Shown: positions 6,430 to 12,498 of the stretch, piece by piece | Layout: the number at the start of each line of letters is the position of its first letter | Position numbering within the stretch: position 1 is the stretch's first letter | IMG/VR virus record: IMGVR_UViG_3300006925_000078 | Coordinates: 1-30,940 of that record | Direction: 5' to 3' (one strand) | From: a virus | Length of the DNA stretch: 30,940 bases | Made by a program: the position numbers and the translations under genes | Notes under the pieces: generated by a model | Databases searched by the model: none | Told to the model about the DNA's origin: nothing | What the model saw: the letters and a program-made list of their open reading frames with translations, nothing else

Positions 6430-6635
6430 AAGAGCATGGTTACCTCTTAACGACCGTTTACCCGGTTGACGGTGACTGTTACATATCCCACAGACAAGAC
6501 AAATACACAATTCAGGGATGTCAAACCCAACGGCCCTACTTTGACCTAACGTGTACGAAGATAAGCTGACAGGCTATTCCTCTAAGTGTACATAGTGACA
6601 CCTAACACTCCCGCTAGCTTCACGGGTATTATCTT
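6430..6635 (-). ncRNA. Candidate structured RNA A
   Basis: About 205 bases without a plausible gene, visibly richer in G+C than the flanks. On the leftward strand a 7-bp helix AAGATAA/TTATCTT (6629-6635 with 6558-6564) closes a 64-base domain that starts at the stop of the 66-aa gene. Inside are CCCG-(9)-CGGG (6610-6626) and TAGGTGT-(8)-ACACTTA (6583-6604). The latter contains a G-U pair that would be A-C on the other strand, which favours the leftward strand. Further on are GTCAAA/TTTGAC (6520-6545) and ACCGT/ACGGT (6453-6473), and an AAGAG/CTCTT stem followed by TTATTTTTT that may be a weak terminator. No known RNA family is recognised. Confidence 0.42.
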
Positions 6636-6834
6636 AAATACGTTTGTAGTAATCATCTGCTACTATATAAGCAGGTACCCATCCAAATATTACTGACATG
6701 CCAATGGTTGCACCATGAGCAAAGCATTCTTTGAATGTCCAAGTATCTTCTAGATACCATACGATTGTATTAAATATTAGTACTGTTATTATAAACGTGC
6801 TTACGCTTACCAGCATTGTTTTGGTTTTAATCAT
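6634..6834 (-). CDS. Small two-helix membrane protein (66 aa)
   Basis: The protein has an N-terminal hydrophobic helix (residues 7-26, MLVSVSTFIITVLIFNTIVW), a short polar loop with acidic and aromatic residues (YLEDTWTFKECFAHG) and a second helix (ATIGMSVIFGWVPAYIVA). It ends in a charged tail, DDYYKRI. It probably sits in the inner membrane as a hairpin. The ATG is preceded by a 23-base element that recurs in front of the 113-aa gene (see repeats). The role is unknown; a holin-like or host-envelope role is possible but not shown. The stop overlaps the closing helix of candidate RNA A. Confidence 0.6.
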   Translation of the reverse strand: MIKTKTMLVSVSTFIITVLIFNTIVWYLEDTWTFKECFAHGATIGMSVIFGWVPAYIVADDYYKRI

Positions 6835-6840
6835 AACGAT

Positions 6841-6863
6841 TTAGTACGATGCTCTCCAGCTTT
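6841..6863 (-). repeat. Leader repeat, copy 1
   Basis: A 23-base element matching 7211-7233 at 20 of 23 positions. On the leftward strand it reads AAAGCTGGAGAGCATCGTAC and then TAA, and lies six bases upstream of the ATG of the 66-aa gene. It overlaps the end of the 113-aa gene. Function unknown; it may be a promoter/operator or a translation-control element. Confidence 0.6.
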
Positions 6864-7204
6864 TAGTTTAAATCTTCATTAAGTTTTTTTAGTAGATAAA
6901 GAAACTCTTTCTTTCTACCATCACGAACAGTTCTATCATTATAGAAGTCACCATAAGGATAGTCATCATGGATCATATTTAATAAGTCCATGGAATTACT
7001 AAACAACCATTTAGTATATTCAGGACAAGAAGTTATACTAAATAACCTACATAGTCCCATGGTATGGTTATTAAATGTTTCAGCATCACTGTAAAGATAA
7101 GTATAACCTTTGTGGTCAGTTACAAGACCTAAGACTGATTCAGAGTCTCCTCCATATCTAGTATATTTTTTGGTCAGTATAACGTTTTCTTTGAATAAAT
7201 TCAT
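6863..7204 (-). CDS. Hypothetical protein (113 aa)
   Basis: I start at ATG 7204 (MNLFKENVILTKKYTRYGGD). The only alternative upstream is a TTG five codons earlier, within the repeat element. The protein is soluble and rich in aromatic and charged residues (GYTYLYSDAETFNNHTMG, NMIHDDYPYGDFYNDRTV) with a Lys/Leu-rich C-terminus (KKEFLYLLKKLNEDLN). No domain is recognised. It lies directly upstream of the 66-aa membrane protein, 28 bases apart, and both genes carry a near-identical leader. Confidence 0.6.
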   Translation of the reverse strand: MNLFKENVILTKKYTRYGGDSESVLGLVTDHKGYTYLYSDAETFNNHTMGLCRLFSITSCPEYTKWLFSNSMDLLNMIHDDYPYGDFYNDRTVRDGRKKEFLYLLKKLNEDLN

Positions 7205-7299
7205 AATGTAATAGTACAATGCTCTACAGCTTTAGGTGAGTTCAATATTGCGGGTAATATAATACTACTCTTTATATAGATACATAGAGAGAAGAACAT
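7201..7299 (-). CDS. Possible tiny peptide (32 aa), weak
   Basis: A short frame starting MFFSLCIYIKSSIILPAIL ends with a TGA that overlaps the ATG of the 113-aa gene (ATGA), the coupling used elsewhere in this operon. The N-terminal 20 residues are hydrophobic. Its C-terminal codons are formed by the leader repeat, however, and the sibling repeat at 6841 does not encode a comparable peptide. The coupling may therefore be accidental. Confidence 0.25.
   Translation of the reverse strand: MFFSLCIYIKSSIILPAILNSPKAVEHCTITL
7211..7233 (-). repeat. Leader repeat, copy 2
   Basis: Second copy of the element at 6841-6863 (20 of 23 identical). On the leftward strand it reads AAAGCTGTAGAGCATTGTAC and then TAT, and lies six bases upstream of the 113-aa gene start, so both copies sit at the same distance from an ATG. 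Confidence 0.6.
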
Positions 7300-7459
7300 A
7301 ATACACAATGCAATTATAATTAGAGTGCTTGTTGAGTGCACGTAACTATTATAGCTATATTTATATTATACTGTGTGACTGCAATTATGATGAACATACA
7401 ACCAATGATTATGGCATATATGGTCACATCTTTACAACTTAACACACAAACAAATAAAA

Positions 7460-7609
7460 TAAACACAGTTCCTGGTAACTTTCAACGCCAGCCAGGTAGT
7501 TTAAGCGTAAACTGTGTAATCATATGGGTAACATGCACATCACGCCTGGAATGGACGTAACAATGCATGTCAATCATATAGTGCAAACCCTTGCGGGCAA
7601 GCTGTGCAT
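7460..7609 (-). ncRNA. Candidate structured RNA B (in a 310-390 base gene-poor stretch)
   Basis: Between 7300 and 7609 I find no convincing gene. The leftward transcript can form ATGCACA/TGTGCAT (7603-7609 with 7533-7539), closing a 63-base domain directly after the stop of the 116-aa gene. That domain contains ACGTC-(7)-GGCGT with a U-G pair. A second domain follows: ACACAGTT/AACTGTGT (7463-7470 with 7509-7516) enclosing CCTGG/CCAGG (7471-7496) and a side hairpin GTTTA-AGCG-TAAAC. The layout resembles candidate A in position and in the size of the closed domain. It is not a recognisable tRNA and I know no family match. Confidence 0.4.
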
Positions 7610-7960
7610 CTATTCAGATGCAACAGCTTCTACCCAGTAGAGATTACGAAGTGGATCACCAGTTTCAATATTACGCACAGGTGCGTCAGTATTGATGGTG
7701 AAACCTTTAATCTCTGTTCCAGGCTTAGTTGCCTTGAGCTTCTTCACCATTGGGTGATTAGAAGTCATGGTCTTTTTGGTCTTTGGATCAACAAAGTTAA
7801 GCTGACCTGATACAATAGTATCTTGGTCACGGACTGTCACGTCAAAGCCAAGGAAGTTGGTTTCTGACTGTGTCAGTGGTTTAGATGTGACATAAATGGT
7901 CACGTTCTTAGTGTTCTCATTGATTCTCATCTTGCGGAAATAAACTGAATTGTTTGACAT
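7610..7960 (-). CDS. First leftward gene: hypothetical protein (116 aa)
   Basis: The protein starts MSNNSVYFRKMRINENTKN and looks beta-rich, with alternating strands (NVTIYVTSKPL, FLGFDVTVRDQDTIVSGQL, PGTEIKGFTINTDAPVRNIE) ending NLYWVEAVASE. There is no signal peptide, membrane segment or Cys. The regular strands and the PGTEIKGF segment suggest a small beta-barrel fold, possibly OB-like and nucleic-acid binding, but no signature proves it. It is the promoter-proximal gene of the leftward block, with a structured leader of up to 290 bases, so it is probably early and well expressed. Confidence 0.68.
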   Translation of the reverse strand: MSNNSVYFRKMRINENTKNVTIYVTSKPLTQSETNFLGFDVTVRDQDTIVSGQLNFVDPKTKKTMTSNHPMVKKLKATKPGTEIKGFTINTDAPVRNIETGDPLRNLYWVEAVASE

Positions 7961-8255
7961 TTGTTAAAAATTTAAGTTATACATTATGGTGGGGTACACC
8001 ACCGTCAATTAATTGGAGGGGAGCCGTAGCCTATGACATCTTGAAAATGCCATACACAAAACTTTTGCAGGGCCGGGGGGCAGAGGACTAAATAATATAT
8101 ATAGTTTATGGACTCAGAAATTAAAAATTAAAAAAATTATTTTTTGTTTCACTCTTTTTTTTAGTGTATTGCCTGTATGTTAATTGTCATCTCTCTGGTA
8201 ATTCTGTTTTAGTATAATAATTTAATTTTGTATATTGATTATATAAACTACACAC
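7961..8255. promoter_or_regulatory. Divergent control region between leftward and rightward blocks
   Basis: A 295-base gene-free region between oppositely directed operons. Leftward leader: GGTGG-(6)-CCACC hairpin at 7988-8003 and an 8-bp hairpin TATGGCAT-(7)-ATGTCATA at 8032-8054, whose G-U pair is valid only on the leftward strand. A G-run island (8070-8090, GGGCCGGGGGGCAGAGG) stands out from the AT-rich surroundings. Next come A/T tracts at 8120-8165, then a rightward promoter-like motif at 8227. The leftward promoter was not identified with confidence. The region is also a plausible place for an origin or a master switch, but no iterons were seen. Confidence 0.55.
8227..8245 (+). promoter_or_regulatory. 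Phage promoter-like motif, degenerate copy
   Basis: TTTGTATATTGATTATATA shares its first 11 bases with the strict copy at 18419. It lies 10 bases before the ATG of the first rightward gene, which would leave a very short leader. Confidence 0.4.
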
Positions 8256-8567
8256 ATGGATGATAACTATGATGACTTTGATGATGATATCTTTGCAGGG
8301 ATGTCTGAGATAGAAAAAATAGAAGAAGAGGATGCACTAATGGAACAGGCATTTAATAATTCTTTTAGAATAATCACAGAAGAAATAAGTTTCTCAGATT
8401 TAATTGAGGAAAGAGCAAATGATAATAAAATGTTTTCTTATACTGCTGTAGCTCATAACACAGATGATGGACCTTCAAACACAGATTTAGAAAACATAAT
8501 TATATACTTTCAAGAAAAAGAGGAGTATGAGAAGTGTGCAGCAATTCATAAAATACTTACAGCATGA
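8256..8567 (+). CDS. Acidic hypothetical protein (103 aa)
   Basis: A strongly acidic protein (start MDDNYDDFDDDIFAGMSEI, then EKIEEEDALMEQAF) with a helical C-terminal part (DLENIIIYFQEKEEYEKCAAIHKIL). The C-terminal helix-loop-helix resembles small UvrB/UvrC-type or coiled adaptor segments. The N-terminal acidic stretch could mimic DNA or bind a basic partner; both are guesses. It is the first rightward gene. Its stop overlaps the next start (ATGA), coupling it to the secreted protein downstream. Confidence 0.65.
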   Translation: MDDNYDDFDDDIFAGMSEIEKIEEEDALMEQAFNNSFRIITEEISFSDLIEERANDNKMFSYTAVAHNTDDGPSNTDLENIIIYFQEKEEYEKCAAIHKILTA

Positions 8568-8998
8568 TTAAGAGAATAGCCGTAGTATTGTGTATTCTAA
8601 TTACCAGTATTGCATTTAGTCAAGAGTGTAGCCCATTTTCCAAACCTCATCACTACAAGTTAGATAAGAATAAGTCAGCATCCATTGGTTATGTAGCTTG
8701 TCTTCATGCAAGAGGTGTGGTGGCAGAAGTTGGATATGACAAGATGTTTCTTGGGATATTAGCAATGGGTAAAGGTCACCATGGTGCAACTTATACATTT
8801 TTACAGTATGAGGTACCTTTTGGTAGATCTAGACTGTATGGTGGTCCAGCTTACAGGTTGAATCATAACCCAACTTTAATTATGGGTAGAGTAGGCGCAG
8901 ATCTTAAAATATATAAGAGGTTGTGGGCAACCGCAGGCGTTCTTCAAATAAATCGTAATCTAAACTATTTACACGTAGGATTAAAAATCCAATTATAA
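8564..8998 (+). CDS. Secreted beta-barrel-like envelope protein (144 aa)
   Basis: A clear signal peptide opens the protein: basic MIKR, a hydrophobic core IAVVLCILITSIAF, then a likely cleavage before QECSPF. No lipobox is present. The mature part alternates hydrophobic and polar residues in short strands rich in Gly and Tyr (ASIGYVACLHARGVVAEVGY, TYTFLQYEVPFGRSRLYGG, IMGRVGADLKIYKRLWATAG, NYLHVGLKIQL), the pattern of a small outer-membrane barrel. It would be exported by the host to the periplasm or outer membrane. It sits two genes upstream of the endolysin, which suggests outer-membrane disruption at lysis or superinfection exclusion. Overlap with the upstream gene is four bases. Confidence 0.68.
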   Translation: MIKRIAVVLCILITSIAFSQECSPFSKPHHYKLDKNKSASIGYVACLHARGVVAEVGYDKMFLGILAMGKGHHGATYTFLQYEVPFGRSRLYGGPAYRLNHNPTLIMGRVGADLKIYKRLWATAGVLQINRNLNYLHVGLKIQL

Positions 8999-9036
8999 AT
9001 AAGTGCGTTAAACTTCTTTTATTTAAACTTTTTGGT

Positions 9037-9044
9037 TATATTTG
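9037..9044 (+). promoter_or_regulatory. Possible Bacteroidota -7 element
   Basis: TATATTTG matches TAnnTTTG 27 bases before the ATG of the coiled-coil gene, in the only sizeable gap (73 bases) of this part. A matching -33 element is not obvious. Confidence 0.35.
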
Positions 9045-9071
9045 TTGGAATAACATTTAAAACCAAATAAA

Positions 9072-9368
9072 ATGTCAAAGGAAAATCAAGAAGAAGTTCA
9101 ACTTTCAAAGGAGGAACTACAAGCACGTAGATTAGAGATTACTAATTTCTACAAAGAAAACATTAAGCATCTTAAAGTTCAGAAAGAGTATGAAGAACTA
9201 TTAAGGGATGTTGAGAAGGCAAGAGCAGAACGTGTGCAAGCACAAATGTTTTTAGCTCAAGCATACGGTGCAGATGAAACCAATAGCACAGATGAAGAAG
9301 GTGCAGAAGCAGACTTCAAAGTTGCTATGGAGCAAGAAGAATCTCGTAGAAAACTAAAACGCACATAA
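9072..9368 (+). CDS. Coiled-coil hypothetical protein (98 aa)
   Basis: The protein is almost wholly helical and charged (start MSKENQEEVQLSKEELQARR, then EYEELLRDVEKARAERVQAQ), consistent with a coiled coil over residues 10-65, followed by an acidic linker and a basic end (ESRRKLKRT). There is no signal peptide or membrane anchor, so it is not a typical spanin. It is coupled to the endolysin by a TAATG junction and could be a small virion or scaffold-type protein, or an endolysin partner. The function is not recognised. Confidence 0.68.
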   Translation: MSKENQEEVQLSKEELQARRLEITNFYKENIKHLKVQKEYEELLRDVEKARAERVQAQMFLAQAYGADETNSTDEEGAEADFKVAMEQEESRRKLKRT

Positions 9369-10282
9369 TGGAAATGATAAGTCTTGGCTCAAAAGGAGAA
9401 GCCGTAAAGAAACTACAACGCCTATTAGGTGTGAAAGCAGACGGAGACTTTGGTCCTACTACAAAAAAATATGTAGTAAGGTTTCAATTAGGTGCAGGCT
9501 TACATCCAGATGGTGTAGTTGGGAATGATACCTGGACATTATTACTAAGTAGAGGTCCAGAGAAAGAAGCAATTGATGAGGATACAGACATCAGAGGGCA
9601 ACACTTTACAACAAACTATGGTCAAATTATACATAGATACTTCTTACCAAAAGGTGAGTATGTAAAAGGAAATATATCTAATGACTATATTTTTATTCAT
9701 CATACAGCAGGTTGGAATAACCCTTATAAAACAATTGATCATTGGGGTAGAGATACACGTGGCCGAGTAGCAACGGAATTTGTATTAGGTGGTCAAAAGA
9801 TTACAAACGGTGATGATGAGTATGATGGTGTTATGGTACAAGCATTTCCAGAAGGATGTCAAGGTTGGCACTTAGGTAAAACTGGATCAGGTTTTATGAA
9901 CCGTCATTCAGTTGGAATAGAGATTAACAATTTTGGTTACTTAAAAAATGGTAAAGCATATCAAGGAAGCCGAGCACTTGAATCACAAATATGTACTTTG
10001 GAAGAACCTTTTAAAGGATTTACTACATGGCACAACTATACAGACAAACAAATTATTGAGTTAGAAAAATGGTTAAGGTATGTGGGTGAAAGAGATAACA
10101 TTGATTTAAGAGAAGGTCTTGTACAGTGGATTAAAAAAGTTGGACCTTATAAAGCATTTGAATTCCAAGAAGATGCATACTACGGTAAAATAAAAGGATT
10201 ATTAACGCATACTAATGTGAGAAAGGATAAGTTTGATGCATATCCTCATCCAAGTTTAATTGATATGCTTTTAAGTTTATAA
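9368..10282 (+). CDS. Endolysin: N-acetylmuramoyl-L-alanine amidase with peptidoglycan-binding domain
   Basis: Residues 1-60 form a PG_binding_1 domain (GSKGEAVKKLQRLLGVKADGD ending in the DGVVGNDTW motif). Residues about 105-295 form an Amidase_2 (T7 lysozyme-like) domain: IHHTAG (His111/112, zinc ligand), GIEINN (Glu185), and THTNVRKDKFDAYP near the C-terminus, giving the second His (281) and the Asp ligand. It would cleave the bond between MurNAc and L-Ala of host peptidoglycan. No signal peptide is present, so it needs a holin or another export route. The ATG at 9368 joins the previous stop (TAATG); an ATG two codons later is possible. The coil, barrel and amidase genes look like a lysis group. 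Confidence 0.9.
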   Translation: MEMISLGSKGEAVKKLQRLLGVKADGDFGPTTKKYVVRFQLGAGLHPDGVVGNDTWTLLLSRGPEKEAIDEDTDIRGQHFTTNYGQIIHRYFLPKGEYVKGNISNDYIFIHHTAGWNNPYKTIDHWGRDTRGRVATEFVLGGQKITNGDDEYDGVMVQAFPEGCQGWHLGKTGSGFMNRHSVGIEINNFGYLKNGKAYQGSRALESQICTLEEPFKGFTTWHNYTDKQIIELEKWLRYVGERDNIDLREGLVQWIKKVGPYKAFEFQEDAYYGKIKGLLTHTNVRKDKFDAYPHPSLIDMLLSL

Positions 10283-10283
10283 T

Positions 10284-10655
10284 ATGGCAATAGTAAATAA
10301 AGTTGATCAAAAAGCAAAAGTAAACATAGATACTACAATAAAGTATCAAATAGTTACATACTGTTTTTTTAATAATATTCAGATTAGTAATTCTGATCTA
10401 AAGTGTTTAGCTGAGTTAGCTAAAACTGAAAAAGTAGAGCTTACTTTATTTTGCAATGACGTGACTGATTTGGGTATTTTTAAAAGTGCCCAGTCAGCAC
10501 GTAATGCAATAACAAAAGCAAGCAAAAAGAACCTTGTAACTAAAGACGGGAAAAATAGAAAGAAGATTTTTTTAAATAAAGATATGAATGTACAAATAAC
10601 CGGTCCTGTTTTATTGGATTATAAAATTTTAGGTATTGAGACCCAAGAGTCATAA
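10284..10655 (+). CDS. Probable winged-helix protein next to HU/IHF-like gene (123 aa)
   Basis: The middle of the protein reads as a helix-turn-helix: LKCLAELAKTEKVELTLFCN, then IFKSAQSARNAITKASKKNL, then a basic wing VTKDGKNRKKIFLN. The last 25 residues (TGPVLLDYKILGIE) look like a strand-rich tail. It probably binds DNA. It overlaps the HU-like gene by 20 bases and is therefore coupled to it; together they may shape DNA for packaging or late transcription. The domain call is by eye; no family name is assigned. Confidence 0.6.
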   Translation: MAIVNKVDQKAKVNIDTTIKYQIVTYCFFNNIQISNSDLKCLAELAKTEKVELTLFCNDVTDLGIFKSAQSARNAITKASKKNLVTKDGKNRKKIFLNKDMNVQITGPVLLDYKILGIETQES

Positions 10656-11022
10656 AGAATTCAAAAAAGGAATAGCAGAAGAAGTAGGTGTTCATCCAGA
10701 AGTGGTGGAAGACTTTATAACTTTTTATTATGCTAAGCTTAGAAAAAATTTATCTAATATAACATATCCAAGTATTACAGTATATGGATTAGGTACTTTT
10801 CATTTAAGAAAAAAAATACTTAATAAAACAATTAAGAAGAATAAAAGCATCTTAGGTAATTTAGTTAAAAACACATATAAAGGTTATGAAAAACATATAG
10901 GTGTTGTAGAAAAATTAGATATGCTACAAAATGCTAAAGAGTTAATAGAAGGTTTAGAGAAAGAAAAAAAAGAGTTTAAGCAAAAAAGAAATGAAAATAA
11001 AAAATCTAATAAACGCACTTAG
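10636..11022 (+). CDS. HU/IHF-like DNA-bending protein (128 aa)
   Basis: The first 95 residues match the HU/IHF layout: HKEFKKGIAEEVGVHPEVVE as helix pair, FYYAKLRKNLSNITYPSITV, then YGLGTFHLRKK, the counterpart of the conserved GFGxF segment that begins the beta arm. A charged coil follows (about residues 92-128), longer than in host HU. Such proteins recur in crAss-like phages. The start is TTG at 10636; the frame has no ATG until near its end, and domain homology needs the N-terminus. It would act as a dimer binding and bending DNA, for example in packaging or promoter architecture. Confidence 0.75.
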   Translation: MRPKSHKEFKKGIAEEVGVHPEVVEDFITFYYAKLRKNLSNITYPSITVYGLGTFHLRKKILNKTIKKNKSILGNLVKNTYKGYEKHIGVVEKLDMLQNAKELIEGLEKEKKEFKQKRNENKKSNKRT

Positions 11023-11308
11023 AAGTTTTGATAAGATTACTGAAGGTGTATTGAATACTATTTTTACAAAAGAAGAAGTAGAAAAAGTAGCAAAAGAAAG
11101 ATTTAATATTTGTAAAAATTGCAAAGAACTTGATAATCAAGGAGTTAACTGTTTTGCTCCTGGTACACAACCGTGCTGTTCTGACTGTGGTTGTAGTTTA
11201 AAATTTAAAACAAGGTCTTTATCTTCTAGCTGTCCTCAAGATAAGTGGGAAGCATTAATTACAGAAGATCAAGAAGAACTTTTAACTGATATAACAGATG
11301 AAGATTAA
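10991..11308 (+). CDS. Cys-rich, probably zinc-binding small protein (105 aa)
   Basis: After a helical N-terminus (MKIKNLINALRSFDKITEGV) comes a dense Cys region: CKNC, a lone Cys in GVNCFAPG, then CCSDCGC, and finally CPQDKW. About nine Cys over 40 residues suggests one or two zinc sites. The C-terminus is acidic (EDQEELLTDITDED). It overlaps the HU-like gene by 32 bases and the next tiny gene by 11 bases. It may be a DNA-associated adaptor, but its role is unknown. Confidence 0.68.
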   Translation: MKIKNLINALRSFDKITEGVLNTIFTKEEVEKVAKERFNICKNCKELDNQGVNCFAPGTQPCCSDCGCSLKFKTRSLSSSCPQDKWEALITEDQEELLTDITDED

Positions 11309-11387
11309 TTACATATACAAAGAAGAAACAATAACTGTAGAAGCTAACACAGAAGGTTTGTGGTGGTACACTACAACAACACTATAA
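11298..11387 (+). CDS. Tiny peptide gene (29 aa)
   Basis: A short frame (MKINYIYKEETITVEANTEG, then LWWYTTTTL) lies exactly in the gap between the Cys-rich gene, whose end it overlaps, and the nuclease gene, which starts two bases after its stop. The beta-like alternation and snug fit favour a real, perhaps regulatory, coding unit. Its length keeps confidence low. Confidence 0.4.
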   Translation: MKINYIYKEETITVEANTEGLWWYTTTTL

Positions 11388-11389
11388 TT

Positions 11390-12205
11390 ATGGCTATTAT
11401 ATTTAAAGAAGAAGGGCATGTTTATGAAAGCTCTGACCAAGACAAAATAAATTGGACAAGTGTCACATCATTTATAGGAAAATTTAAACCTAAGTTTGAT
11501 GCTAAAGGACAAGCAAAAAAATCTGCTAAAAATAAAAGATCCAAGTGGTATGGTATGACTGAAAAAGAAATACTTCTTGCTTGGAGCAATGAAACAGATA
11601 GAGCTATAGGCTTAGGTAACTGGTATCATAATCAACGTGAATCAGATATGTTAGATCTTAAAACAATAGGAAGACATGGAGTAGAAGTCCCTATCATTAA
11701 GCCTATTATTAATGATGACGGAATTAAAATTGCACCAGTCCAGAAAATTGAAGAAGGTGTATATCCTGAACATTTAGTATATTTAAAATCAGTTGGTCTT
11801 TGTGGTCAAGCTGATTTAGTTGAGGTTGTAAATGGCTATATAAATATAACAGATTACAAAACAAACAAGGAAATAAAAGAAAAAGGTTTTACTAATTGGG
11901 AGGGTATTACATCTAAACTTTATAACCCTGTTAATCATTTAGATGATTGTAATTTGAATCATTATAACTTACAACTCAGTATTTATGCGTATATTATTAA
12001 AAAGCACAACCCTAAACTGAAGATAGGTGATCTAGTGGTACAGCATGTTAAATTTAAACAAGTTGGTACAGATAAAAATGGTTATCCAATAAATGAAAAA
12101 GTCAATGGAGAACCTGTGATACAAGAAGTTAAAATGTATAAATTACCATACTTAAAAGATGAAGTAAGGAATCTTATAATGTGGTTTAAAGACAATAAGA
12201 AATAA
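11390..12205 (+). CDS. PD-(D/E)XK nuclease (RecB/Cas4-type exonuclease family)
   Basis: I start at ATG 11390 (MAIIFKEEGHVYES), two bases after a 29-aa frame, rather than at a GTG at 11360 that lies inside that frame. The protein (271 aa) has the nuclease core: LGNWYHNQRESD early, GLCGQADLVEV giving the catalytic Asp, then INITDYKTNKE giving the D-x-K pair, and NLQLSIYAYIIKKHN matching the trailing Q-x3-Y helix of RecB-like nucleases. The expected activity is metal-dependent DNA cleavage in recombination or end processing of replicated genomes before packaging. Its position two genes before co-chaperonin and terminase fits a DNA-maturation role. It shares a TAATG junction with the next gene. 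Confidence 0.82.
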   Translation: MAIIFKEEGHVYESSDQDKINWTSVTSFIGKFKPKFDAKGQAKKSAKNKRSKWYGMTEKEILLAWSNETDRAIGLGNWYHNQRESDMLDLKTIGRHGVEVPIIKPIINDDGIKIAPVQKIEEGVYPEHLVYLKSVGLCGQADLVEVVNGYINITDYKTNKEIKEKGFTNWEGITSKLYNPVNHLDDCNLNHYNLQLSIYAYIIKKHNPKLKIGDLVVQHVKFKQVGTDKNGYPINEKVNGEPVIQEVKMYKLPYLKDEVRNLIMWFKDNKK

Positions 12206-12498
12206 TGGCAAAGATAGAATTAACAAGATTAATACAAAATTCAAATAAAGGTTTAATAGCATACAGTGAAGTATTAGTTACTATAGAAACTAACTTTATT
12301 ATAGCATACATGAAAAAAAATGAATCTAATATAAATTTTAATGATAATGTTACAACTTTATATTTAGCAGGTGGTCCTTTACAATTCTCAGGTGGGCCAG
12401 GTCCCGTAGTAGCTGCCTTTTTTTCAGAAATGGATGTTAAAGGAACTTATGCAGATATTAAAGCATTACTGGAAGAACCTAAAACTGAAGAACCATGA
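12205..12498 (+). CDS. Small hypothetical protein (97 aa)
   Basis: A soluble protein with a helical N-terminus (AKIELTRLIQNSNKGLIAYS), a Gly/Pro-rich central loop (AGGPLQFSGGPGPVVAAFF) and an acidic end (EEPKTEEP). It is coupled on both sides (TAATG upstream, ATGA downstream). The function is not recognised. Its place in the pre-terminase cluster suggests a role in packaging or assembly, but nothing in the sequence proves it. Confidence 0.62.
   Translation: MAKIELTRLIQNSNKGLIAYSEVLVTIETNFIIAYMKKNESNINFNDNVTTLYLAGGPLQFSGGPGPVVAAFFSEMDVKGTYADIKALLEEPKTEEP

Noticed and set aside
6558-6635. tRNA at candidate RNA A
   Set aside because: The acceptor-like stem, 2-base spacer and 4-bp D-like stem look right, but no T arm is present and the middle hairpin has 7 bp with an 8-base loop.
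7336-7560. Rightward 74-aa frame with hydrophobic stretches
   Set aside because: It lies alone against the direction of the leftward operon, ends without recognisable protein features, and coincides with the region that folds on the leftward strand. A real gene cannot be excluded, but I see no support.
7533-7609. Fourth tRNA at candidate RNA B
   Set aside because: A 7-bp closing stem and a T-arm-like hairpin with a 7-base loop fit tRNA size, but the loop lacks TTC, no 5-bp anticodon arm can be drawn, and the D arm is wrong.
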